Assembly: GCA_003599505.1 (NCBI GenBank) | Contig: QZKO01000079.1 | Coordinates: 1 to 37,660 of the forward strand | DNA: 37,660 bases | Source of the DNA: Nitrospiraceae bacterium | Lineage (GTDB): Bacteria > Nitrospirota > Thermodesulfovibrionia > UBA6902 | Direction: 5' to 3' | Part shown: positions 25,290 through 34,100 of the stretch, one piece after another | Position numbering within the stretch: position 1 is the stretch's first letter | Layout of the letters: every line of letters starts with the position of its first letter | Program-made: the position numbers and the translations under genes | The notes under the pieces: model-generated | What the model was told of the DNA's origin: nothing | Databases searched by the model: none | Seen by the model: the letters and a program-made list of their open reading frames with translations, nothing else

Positions 25290-26369
25290 ATGAACGAGAA
25301 AATAAATAATATCATCCTCTGTTTTGACAACAGCGATTTGTCCCTTCAGGCGTCTGAAGCGGCCCTCGACATCGCCGTCGCCTTAGGCTCGGAGGTCGTA
25401 GGAGTCCACGCTTACAACGCCTTCATGCATGAAGGCGCGTTCAGGATAATGGAGCCTACTCTCCCGGAAGCCTACCAGAAGGAAGAAATATTGCAAAAAC
25501 AGAGAACCGTCCACAGTACGCTCATAAACGTAGGTATGGAGAAAATATCTCTCTCGTATCTCAAACCTGTTGAAGACTCTTTTCAAAGCGCCGGCGTCAG
25601 TTTCAGACCAAAGGTGGTGGAGGGGAAGAATTACAGCGTAATAAATGCGGTCCTGCGGGAAGAAGACGGTGATCTTGTCATGATCGGATCCTCGGGTTTT
25701 AACGGAAACGGCACGGGGTTTATAGGCAGCGTATGCTCAAGGGTTTTGAGAAATAATGATAAGAACTTCCTTATCGTCAGGAAGCATATCGATTTAAGAC
25801 AGCCGAAATTCGTGGTCTGCCTGGACGGCAGCTCTTCCTCAATCAACGCCCTGAAAATGGCCGATCTCTTTGCCGGTAAATTCGGGGCCGGGATACACCT
25901 TGTTTACGGCTTTGATTCTGAGCTGCATAAAAACCTGTTTATGAGACTTAAGGAATCTGTGATAAACAGGGAGGGGTTTTCGTTCAACTCAAAACAGCAG
26001 GAGAAGATACACGATGAGTTTATTGATAAAGGACTCGCGCGCGTGGGCAACATGATACTCGATAAGGCGGAGAAGGAAGTTATAGATGCAGAACACAGAG
26101 CACAGAGCACAGACATCGGCAAAGGATGGGGACTTGTAGGTGAGATTGACAGAGCGCCGTTTGTCAAGAAGGTCCTTGAAGGCCATATCTACAAAAGGAT
26201 ATGTGATTATGCCTCGGAGATAAACGCAGACATGATATTTATAGGCAGGAACGGCAGGCACTTTTCAGAAGGGATGGATATAGGGTCGGTTACGGAGAAC
26301 GTTGTGAGGTTCGCCCCGTGCAGTATATTTGTATCACAGTCGGAGAAGTATAAGGGATGGGAATTATGA
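25290..26369 (+). CDS. Tandem universal stress protein (UspA) domains
   Basis: 359 residues with two Usp domains. Domain 1 (about 1-165) starts NIILCFDNSDLS and ends with the ATP-binding signature GSSGFNGNGTGFIGSVCSRVL. Domain 2 (about 175-359) starts FVVCLDGSSSS and ends GRNGRHFSEGMDIGSVTENV, also with the G-2x-G-9x-G-S/T pattern. A helical insert in domain 2 contains AEHRAQSTDIGKG, partly encoded by a CACAGAG-type repeat. First gene of the long respiratory operon and overlaps the radical SAM gene by four bases. A GTG at 25272 is in frame but ATG 25290 fits the promoter geometry. Likely couples energy state to the operon, an inference. Confidence 0.88.
   Translation: MNEKINNIILCFDNSDLSLQASEAALDIAVALGSEVVGVHAYNAFMHEGAFRIMEPTLPEAYQKEEILQKQRTVHSTLINVGMEKISLSYLKPVEDSFQSAGVSFRPKVVEGKNYSVINAVLREEDGDLVMIGSSGFNGNGTGFIGSVCSRVLRNNDKNFLIVRKHIDLRQPKFVVCLDGSSSSINALKMADLFAGKFGAGIHLVYGFDSELHKNLFMRLKESVINREGFSFNSKQQEKIHDEFIDKGLARVGNMILDKAEKEVIDAEHRAQSTDIGKGWGLVGEIDRAPFVKKVLEGHIYKRICDYASEINADMIFIGRNGRHFSEGMDIGSVTENVVRFAPCSIFVSQSEKYKGWEL
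26089..26115 (+). repeat. CAGAGCACAGAGCACAGA tandem repeat in the UspA gene
   Basis: Two to three CACAGAG/AGCACAG units in frame, encoding EHRAQST within the insert of the second Usp domain. It is related in composition to the CTCTGTG repeats at 1976-2001 read on the other strand. Shorter and less certain than the repeats in napG, napH, nxrB and nxrC. Confidence 0.55.
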
Positions 26370-27595
26370 AAGACTACAAGCCATACCTGGTATCATGGAA
26401 CCTTACAAAGAGGTGTAATCTTGCGTGCCCGCACTGTTACATTGATTCAAACTCGAGACTCCGGAACCTCCGCTCCGAATTGTCCGGGGATGAGGCAAGA
26501 CTGGTCATCGATGAATTGTCTTATCTTAATTCCCCCCTCATGCTTATCCTGAGCGGCGGGGAGCCCATGCTGAGAGACGATATATTTGAAATAGTGGAAT
26601 ATGCCTCCGAGGCCCGGTTTATCACTGTCATGGGCTCAAACGGGATACTCCTTACAAAAGAAAATCTGAAACTCCTGAAAAAGGCCGGACTGAAAGGAGT
26701 GGGAGTCAGCATAGATTCGGTTGACAGCCGGTGTCACGATTCATTTCGCGGCCTTTCAGGGGCATGGGAAATGTCTGTCGATTCCATCAGGTCCGCAAAG
26801 GAAGCAGGGATTGAGGCGCAGATGGACGTATCTCTTACTGATAAAAATGTGGACCACATAGCCGGTTTTATAGAGCTCGGCGCTTCCCTGTCCGTAAAAG
26901 CAGTAAATTTCTTCTTTCTTGTCTGTACCGGCAGGGCCATGAAGACGGACATCGCGTCATACCATTACGAAACCGCATTGAAAAAGATTACGGAGATCTC
27001 AAAGACAGAGAAGAGACTCATGATCAGGGCCAGATGCGCCCCGCACATATACAGGCTTCTTCACGAAAGCGGGACCGACATTCCCGAAGGCACAAGAGGG
27101 TGTCTTGCAGGAAGGCATTACATGAGGATAGACCCCGAAGGGAACATAACGCCGTGTCCGTATATGCCTCTTGCAATCGGCAATATTAAGAAAAAATCGC
27201 TGACAGAGATATGGGAGGAGTCGCCGGATTTAAAGAAGATGCGCGAAGGCGCATACAAACACAAATGCGGCATATGCAAGTACGCGGTAATATGCGGAGG
27301 TTGCAGAGCCAGGGCCCTGGCTGAAAGCGGTGATTTTATGGAGGAGGACTCTTTATGCACATACACGCCTTCGGGAGACGAAGAGATCAGACTTGATGCA
27401 GGATGCGTGACTGAACTTTCATGGGATGACGCGGCAAAAGACAGGATAAGAAAAGTCCCTGTGTTCATGCAGGGGATGATTATAAAAATGATCGAAACAA
27501 AGGCAAAGGAAAGAGGGATCGAGGTAATAACCGGAGAACTGATAGGTGAGTTGAAGGAGTCTTTGGGAGTACACGCTAATAAAAGGAGGTCTTGA
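26366..27595 (+). CDS. Radical SAM/SPASM protein with C-terminal PCP_red domain (AhbC/AhbD/NirJ-like)
   Basis: 409 residues. Radical SAM [4Fe-4S] motif CNLACPHC (C17, C21, C24), GGEP motif in LILSGGEPMLRDD, a SPASM region with Cys in GCLAGRHYMRIDPEGN, TPCPYMP, CGICKYAVICGGC and a final SLCTY. The tail, from LSWDDAAKDRIRKVP to the end, matches the PCP_red domain also found in light-independent protochlorophyllide reductase. This group includes AhbC/AhbD (siroheme-derived heme synthesis) and NirJ (heme d1). A role in making or altering a tetrapyrrole for the operon's cytochromes is likely, though not proved. ATG 26366 (overlap ATGA) has GGGATGGGA upstream; ATG 26357 is too close to any Shine-Dalgarno. 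Confidence 0.85.
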   Translation: MKDYKPYLVSWNLTKRCNLACPHCYIDSNSRLRNLRSELSGDEARLVIDELSYLNSPLMLILSGGEPMLRDDIFEIVEYASEARFITVMGSNGILLTKENLKLLKKAGLKGVGVSIDSVDSRCHDSFRGLSGAWEMSVDSIRSAKEAGIEAQMDVSLTDKNVDHIAGFIELGASLSVKAVNFFFLVCTGRAMKTDIASYHYETALKKITEISKTEKRLMIRARCAPHIYRLLHESGTDIPEGTRGCLAGRHYMRIDPEGNITPCPYMPLAIGNIKKKSLTEIWEESPDLKKMREGAYKHKCGICKYAVICGGCRARALAESGDFMEEDSLCTYTPSGDEEIRLDAGCVTELSWDDAAKDRIRKVPVFMQGMIIKMIETKAKERGIEVITGELIGELKESLGVHANKRRS

Positions 27596-29283
27596 TGGGT
27601 GGCTGGATTAAAAAGCAGTTTATTCTTTTGATTGGCCTGGCGATTGCCGCTGCGGGGATTTATATTGGAGCGCAGGCGGGTGTCGACTACAAAGATTTTC
27701 CTGTAATCGGCGCCAGAAACGCGGTATGGGTCCTGGCCCAGACCATGCTTCTTTTTGCGGCCTTTATTTTAGCTGTGCCTGTGTTTGTAATGATAATTGA
27801 AATAACAGGCTATGTTAAAAAGGACCGGAGGCTCGATGCCCTTGCAAAGGATTTCGCAAGGCTGCTTCCCATTTCATATTCGATAACCGCGATTTTGGGC
27901 GGGCTATTCACCCTTGTCAGTTATTCCCTGTTCCCGAAGTTTATGAACTATATGACGGCAGGGTTTAAACCTACTTATGTTGTATTCGCGGTCCTTGTAT
28001 TCCTTGAGTCAACAGCGGTATATATTTACTGGACCACATGGGACCGACTCCAGGGGGATAGAAAGAAACAGCATATCTTCCTCGGCGTACTGCTGAATGT
28101 CCTCGGCACCCTTGTCATGATGGTCGGAAACGTATGGGGCTCTTTCCACTTAAGCCCCGCCGGCGTTGACGCGGCAGGAAAGATCGTGGACCTCAGAGAG
28201 GCTGTTTTCAACCTCACATTCTGGCCCATCAACATCCACAGGTTTCTTGCCAATGTTTCTTTCGGAGGGTTCATATGCGCGGCCTATGCCGCATATAAAT
28301 ATCTTTCCTCTGAAACCGACGAAGAAAGATCGCATTATGACTGGATGGGCTACACAGGGACTTTTGTCGGAGTAGCCACGATGATACTGCTTCCCTTCGC
28401 GGGCTATTATTTCGGCATGGAGATATACAGGTTCAACGCGCAGATGGGGATTACGTTCATGGGAGGCGCGCTTTCAAAAATATGGCTGCTGCAGGCGATA
28501 GTAATAGCAGTGATATGGCTCGGGGTCTGCTACTATCTCTGGATAGGGCTGAACAGGATACCCGGCTCTGAGAAATACAAAAAAATAATCCCCTGGATAA
28601 GCTGGGGACTGATCATCGCCTTTGCGATATGGGCCACGCCGAGGGCCTGGGTCGCCTCACTGGAAGATATGGCGGGAGGGGCCCATCCGATCTTCGGCAC
28701 TGTGGGGATAATGGCCCCCAAGATAGCGGCTGTCAATTTCGCTATCGCAGGCGTGATACTGACCTTTTTGTTTAACAAACACGCCGGCAGGATAATCCCC
28801 GAGGGCAGGAAAGGGTATATTTATCTTGAGTGGCTGGTCTTCCTGCTCATAATCGCTGTAAACCTTGTGGTGCTCTACTACAGTTACAAGGTGCCGTCCG
28901 CTCAAAGGATAAAACTTTCCATCTATACATTTATTTTCATGGTCCCCGCCATCGGGCTTATATATCTTCTTGACGGGCTGCTGCTCAAGGGTTCTCAACG
29001 GGTAGGCGAGATAAGATGGGGCAATATGCCTCCGAGATCGCAATATGCGTTAATCGCGGTTGCTGTTTCAAACGTGTGGGCCATGGCGCTTCTTGGTTAC
29101 GGGAGGGCCGCCGCGAGGCTCAACTGGCATGTCTACGGAGCGCTGGAAGACACATCAAAATACGCGGGACTGCCTTCAATGGGAAACGCGACCATGGTCA
29201 TATCCGGCATCACAATATTATTTCTTGTCCTTATAGGCGTTGTTTTCAGATTCACCGGCGCTGAAAAAGGAGGTGTAAGATGA
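27595..29283 (+). CDS. Cytochrome bd oxidase subunit I-like (CydA-like) membrane protein
   Basis: 562 residues with about 14 hydrophobic segments. The N-terminal half aligns with CydA: ARNAVWVLAQTMLLF with the first helix, VVFAVLVFLESTAVY with the active-site helix, GDRKKQHIFLG, NVWGSFHLSPAG (like NGWMQNPIG) and PINIHRFLANVSFGG with the heme b558 His at 215. By eye, the b595 ligand His19 of E. coli is replaced (Met51), Glu99 is not matched, Glu107 is kept as E138, and no GRQPW quinol loop is found. It therefore resembles the bd-like proteins of Nitrospira more than true oxidases. AAAGGAGG lies five bases before ATG 27595, which overlaps the preceding stop (TGATG). Likely the membrane heme b/quinone port of the Nxr system; no cydB is present. 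Confidence 0.85.
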   Translation: MGGWIKKQFILLIGLAIAAAGIYIGAQAGVDYKDFPVIGARNAVWVLAQTMLLFAAFILAVPVFVMIIEITGYVKKDRRLDALAKDFARLLPISYSITAILGGLFTLVSYSLFPKFMNYMTAGFKPTYVVFAVLVFLESTAVYIYWTTWDRLQGDRKKQHIFLGVLLNVLGTLVMMVGNVWGSFHLSPAGVDAAGKIVDLREAVFNLTFWPINIHRFLANVSFGGFICAAYAAYKYLSSETDEERSHYDWMGYTGTFVGVATMILLPFAGYYFGMEIYRFNAQMGITFMGGALSKIWLLQAIVIAVIWLGVCYYLWIGLNRIPGSEKYKKIIPWISWGLIIAFAIWATPRAWVASLEDMAGGAHPIFGTVGIMAPKIAAVNFAIAGVILTFLFNKHAGRIIPEGRKGYIYLEWLVFLLIIAVNLVVLYYSYKVPSAQRIKLSIYTFIFMVPAIGLIYLLDGLLLKGSQRVGEIRWGNMPPRSQYALIAVAVSNVWAMALLGYGRAAARLNWHVYGALEDTSKYAGLPSMGNATMVISGITILFLVLIGVVFRFTGAEKGGVR

Positions 29284-29711
29284 AAGGCGGATTGAGACTT
29301 ATAATCGTTGCCCTGATTGTCACAGGCTTTTACGCGTGGTTTGGAAATTCAATACCCCAATCAGCATGGGAAGCCCCGAAAAAAAAGCTGCTTACAGCGG
29401 ATATGACCCCAAGACAACTGTCGACAGAAGGGAAAGAGATTTTCAGGAAGGCAGGCTGCGGGGTCTGCCACAGTGTGACAGGCGGGCAATTAAGGGGGCC
29501 TGATTTATCGAGGATCGGCTCTGAGAGGGACGCGGAGATAATGGCCGCGATACTTTACAGCGGGACCGACGTAATGCCTGCCGCAAATAAACCGCCCGCT
29601 AACCTTAATGACGCGGAGATAACCGCTGTGGTCGCGTATATGCAGAGCCTCGGAGGGAGACCGAAGGTGAAGATAGGGGATATAAAAGTGGAGGATTATG
29701 ATGGACGATAA
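29280..29711 (+). CDS. Membrane-anchored monoheme cytochrome c
   Basis: 143 residues: N-terminal anchor helix (LRLIIVALIVTGFYAWFG), then a class I cytochrome c domain with CGVCH at 60-64, GPDL after it, and the likely axial Met at 99 (TDVMPAA). The C-terminal helix DAEITAVVAYMQSLGG is typical. The start codon overlaps the CydA-like stop (ATGA) and has GGAGGT upstream; the 3' end overlaps the next cytochrome gene. Expected to carry electrons in the periplasm between the bd-like subunit and the Nxr complex. Confidence 0.92.
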   Translation: MKGGLRLIIVALIVTGFYAWFGNSIPQSAWEAPKKKLLTADMTPRQLSTEGKEIFRKAGCGVCHSVTGGQLRGPDLSRIGSERDAEIMAAILYSGTDVMPAANKPPANLNDAEITAVVAYMQSLGGRPKVKIGDIKVEDYDGR

Positions 29712-30429
29712 CAACAAGGGCATACCATCCGGGATTATCGCATTGGTTACTATTATCGGTTCGTATGTGCTTATGAGGTTTGTGGCGCAGCCGCCGCTGC
29801 CGTCAACCCTCACCAACTTTTTTATGATGTTTATTCTTGCTGGGGTGGTAATCTACATTACACTTGAAGACAGCAGGATAGAGGAATTTCTTGATTTCAT
29901 ATCTTTCAGGTCAAAACTGCCCCTTGTCTGGGACATATTCAGAAAGGCCATCTTCGCGGCTATCCCATTCTTTGTCGCGTACAATGTTTATTCCACTGAG
30001 AAGATAACTTATTCTCCTCCCGGCGAGCTTTTCCAGCCCCACGTTACGCCCCCGCAGTGGGTTGTCGACTACAAGGTCCCTGAATGGGCGGCAAATCCTG
30101 AAAAGTGGGAACAGCGGTTTATTGATCAGGGCAAAAAAATATATGAAGATAATTGCCTTCCATGCCATGGAAAAGACGCCGATGGAAAAGGTCCGGCGGC
30201 CTCATCCATCAGATATCCTGCAGCGCCTACCAATTTTAAAGAGCCGGGAACTATCGCGCAATTGCCTGTTTCATATGTTTACTGGCGCGTGAGGGATGGG
30301 GGGATATTTGACAAGCAATTCAACAGCGCCATGCCGGGCTGGGGAGAGGAATTAGAGGAAGAGGAAATATGGAAAGTGATTATGTACACCTATCACAAGG
30401 CTGGTGTGAAACCGAGGACGTGGGAGTAA
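29701..30429 (+). CDS. Membrane-bound monoheme cytochrome c with three transmembrane helices
   Basis: 242 residues: hydrophobic segments at about 11-30, 39-55 and 80-95, followed by a periplasmic class I cytochrome c domain. The heme motif is CLPCHGKDADGKGPAA (152-156) and the likely sixth ligand is Met 211 in NSAMPGWGEEL. ATG 29698 is also available, but GGAGG sits three bases from it and six from ATG 29701. Overlaps the previous cytochrome gene by 11 bases. The multi-helix anchor suggests it belongs to the membrane complex with the CydA-like protein. Confidence 0.9.
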   Translation: MDDNNKGIPSGIIALVTIIGSYVLMRFVAQPPLPSTLTNFFMMFILAGVVIYITLEDSRIEEFLDFISFRSKLPLVWDIFRKAIFAAIPFFVAYNVYSTEKITYSPPGELFQPHVTPPQWVVDYKVPEWAANPEKWEQRFIDQGKKIYEDNCLPCHGKDADGKGPAASSIRYPAAPTNFKEPGTIAQLPVSYVYWRVRDGGIFDKQFNSAMPGWGEELEEEEIWKVIMYTYHKAGVKPRTWE

Positions 30430-30464
30430 GGCAGGGCGTAGGGGGTAGGGAAAGGAGATAATAG

Positions 30465-31163
30465 ATGATAGATAACGCAGAAAAGGCTTTTCAGAGAAGC
30501 AAGGTTTATGAATTGACGGCTTACGCATTCGGGGAGCCGTCTGAGGAGTTTCTAAGTTTTGCAAGAAGCGGCGAGCTCCTGAAGCATATGAAAGAATCTT
30601 TAAGAACGCATCCTTATGCCGTTGAGATGGATATCCGGCCGCTGGAATTAATCATTGAAGAATTGAAGGATATTGATATTCATGAGCTGCGCCTGGAATA
30701 CGGGAAGATGATCTCCCCTGAGATGAATTTCCTTTACGAATGTAATTACCACCCTCCTCTTAATGCCTCTGAAGAAATGTCTGATGTTGCTGGATTTTAC
30801 AGGGCGTTCAGCATGGGGTTTACAGGCGACAGGCCCGACCACATATCCATGCAGCTTGAATTCATGAGGCTGCTGACCCTGAAAGAGGCAAAGGCGCTCC
30901 TTGACAGAGACACGGAAAATGAGGGAGTTTGTGTTTCCGCTCAAAAGAAATTCCTCCACTCTCATCTCGGCAGATGGACCTCGACCCTCTCACGTATGGC
31001 TGGAGGGATAAGGTTCTATGGACCATTCAGCGCTTTGATAAAGAACTGGCTGACCGTTGAATGCACTTATCTGTCCGCAGGGACTGATGAAATATTTTAT
31101 AACTGCCGGAGCAGTTCCGGAGAAGAAAATTCTGATTGTTTTTCCAAAGGAGGCTGCGCATGA
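30465..31163 (+). CDS. TorD/NarJ-family molybdoenzyme chaperone
   Basis: Cytoplasmic all-helical chaperone of 232 residues with the family features RSKVYELTAYAFGEPSEEFL at the start, LRLEYGKMISPEMNFLYECNY in the centre and DHISMQLEFMRLLTLKEA. It should bind the Tat signal of NxrA and assist cofactor insertion. An unusual Cys-containing tail (residues about 213-232, with C213, C224 and C231) has no counterpart I recall. AAGGAG upstream; overlaps nxrA by four bases, as expected for a dedicated chaperone. Named nxrD in some nitrifier annotations. Confidence 0.88.
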   Translation: MIDNAEKAFQRSKVYELTAYAFGEPSEEFLSFARSGELLKHMKESLRTHPYAVEMDIRPLELIIEELKDIDIHELRLEYGKMISPEMNFLYECNYHPPLNASEEMSDVAGFYRAFSMGFTGDRPDHISMQLEFMRLLTLKEAKALLDRDTENEGVCVSAQKKFLHSHLGRWTSTLSRMAGGIRFYGPFSALIKNWLTVECTYLSAGTDEIFYNCRSSSGEENSDCFSKGGCA

Positions 31164-34100
31164 AGGGATTTAGCAGAAGGGATTTTCTGAAATGGTCTTT
31201 GGCCGGCGCCGCCGGCATTGCCGTGAGCTCGCCCAAATTCGCATTCCTGCAGCCCGTGAGCGTTGATAACCCTCTCGAATCGTATCCCGACAGGGAATGG
31301 GAAAAACTCTACAGGGACAAGTTCAGGTATGACGAAACGTTCACTTTCACCTGTGCGCCTAACGACACCCACAACTGCCTGCTCAGGGCTTATGTAAGAA
31401 ACGGCGTTGTGGTAAGGACAGGGCCTACATATGCGTTCGGTGATGCTACTGATGCGTACGGCAATCAGGCTTCTCACAGATGGGAGCCGAGGTGCTGCCA
31501 GAAGGCGCTGGTCCTGCCGAGAAGATTTTACGGCGACAGGAGACTGAGGGGCACTATGGTCAGAAAGGGTTTCCGGGACTGGATAAAGGCAGGGTTTCCG
31601 AGAGATACTGAGACAGGAAAACCCCCGGCAAAATATTTTGACAGGGGAAAAGATAAATGGCTTAAAGTTCCCCACGACGAGGCCTTTGAGCTTACAGCAA
31701 TGGCAGTAATGAATATAGCTGAGACTTACACTGGAGAAAAAGGCACCGGGCTGCTCAGAAAGCAGGGATATGATCCTGCATCAATTGAAACCATGCAGGG
31801 CGCAGGGACACAGGTCTTAAAACTGAGGGGCGGGATGCCGCTCCTTGGGGCCACGAGGCTGATGGGGCTTGTCAGGGTCGCCAATATGATGGCGCTCCTT
31901 GATGACCATATCAGGCATACGGGGGCTGAAAAGTCTGTCGGCGGAAGGCACTTTGACAATTACTCCTGGCATACGGACCTGCCGCCCGGACATCCCATGG
32001 TTACAGGGCAGCAGACCGTGGACTGCGACCTGTCAATGGCCGAGCAATCAAAGCTCATCACGCTCTGGGGTTTAAACTGGATTTCCACAAAGATGCCCGA
32101 CTCCCACTGGCTCACGGAAGCAAGGCAGAGAGGCACCAAAGTCATAAACATAACCATAGAGTATCAGTCCACCGCCAATAAATGTGACGAAGTGATTGTG
32201 ATAAGACCGGGCACAGACCACGCCCTCATGCTCGGTGTTGCAAGCATAATCATGAAAGGCAAACTCTATGACGAAAAATATGTGAGATCGTTTACAGACC
32301 TGCCGGTCCTTGTAAGAACAGATACCCTGCAGTACCTTCGGGCCTCCGATATTGTTGAGGATTACAAAAACTCTGAATTAAAAAATTATATGACGGTCCT
32401 GAAGACGGATGAGAAACCCCCTGCTCCATCAAAACAGTCCGGACAATATCTCCCTGAAAAGATGAGGGCCGAGTGGGGAGATTTTATCGTATGGGACAGC
32501 AAAAAAAACGAGCCCCGTATTATCAGCCGCGACATTGTAGGGGAAAGATTCGAGGAATTGGATGTCGTCCCTGCCCTTGATGGCGTCTATAAAGTCAAAA
32601 CAGTTGACGGCACAGAGATTGAAGTCCGGCCTGTCTTTGATATCCTGAGCGAGTATCTCACGGAGTTTACACCTAAAACCGTTTCAGAGATTACATGGGC
32701 TCCTGAAGCGGCAATACAAAACCTTGCGAAGGAAATCGCCAAATACAAGGCGTCTACATTCTTCGGGGTAGGCATGGGCCCGAACCAGTTTTTTAACGCG
32801 AGCCTTAAAGACAGGGGAATATTCCTTATCGCGGCCCTCACAAATAATATCGGGCGCATTGGAGGTTCTCCGGGAAGTTATGCCGGCAATTACCGTGTGG
32901 CTTTGTATAACGGGCTCCCCCAGTACATAATCGAAAATCCATTTGATATCGAGCCGGACCCTGAGAAACCCGTGAGATTGAAACCATACCTGAAATTTGA
33001 GTCCGCGCACTACTTCAGCCACGGCGATAAACCGTTGAGGCTCGGCAATAAACTTTTCACAGGGAAGACGCACATCCCGACGCCGACAAAGTTCCTCTGG
33101 TTTTCAAACAGCAACTCTATTATCGGTAACGCGAAATGGAGCTATGAAATCATTGTGAATACCCTGCCGAAGCTTGAGGCGGTTGTAATGAACGAATGGT
33201 GGTGGACGATGTCCTGCGAATATTCCGATGTCGTCTTCGGCGTTGACTCATGGGCGGAGTTCAAACACCCGGACCTGTGCGGCTCCGTGACCAATCCGTT
33301 TAACCAGGTTTATCCAACGACGCCTCTGAAAAGGATATTCGACACGGTCGGCGACATTGATACGTACGCCGGGGTCGCAAAAAAACTCGCGAAACTGACA
33401 GGAGACAGACGCTTTGAAGACTACTGGAAATTCGTATATGAAGGCAGGGTCGATGTATATCTCGACAGGATAGTAAAGGGAAGCAGCACGCTCAAAGGAT
33501 ATTCCTTCAGGCAGCTTCACGACCTGGCATTGAAGGGGATACCGTCGCTGAAGAATCTCAGGACGTATCCAAAGGTCGCGGGCTGGGAACAGACCAATGA
33601 AAGCAAACCGTGGTATACAAAAACGGGAAGACTGGAATTTTACAGGGAGGAACCGGAATTTATTGAGCACGGCGAGAACCTGCCGGTATACCGCGAACCT
33701 ATTGACGCGACCTTCTATGAGCCCAATGTGATCATTTCAAAAAAGATGAGCGTTCTCAAACCATCACAGCCTGAAGATTACGGGTTAAGGAGAGATGATC
33801 TCCATACCGAGACTAGGCAGGTAAGGAATGTGGTCAAGCAGTGGTCGGAGTTAAAGAATACCAGCCATCCCCTTGCGCATAAAGGGTACGGATTTTTGTT
33901 CATAACGCCAAAATACAGGCACGGGGCGCACTCTACCCCTATCGACATCGATATGATGACTGTATGGTACGGCCCGTTCGGCGACCTCTACAGGCGTGAC
34001 AAAAGGATGCCCTGGGTCGGAGAGGGATACCTCAATATGAACCCTGAAGACGCAAGGGCGCTGAAAATTAACGACGGAGATTATGTATGGGTTGACGCCG

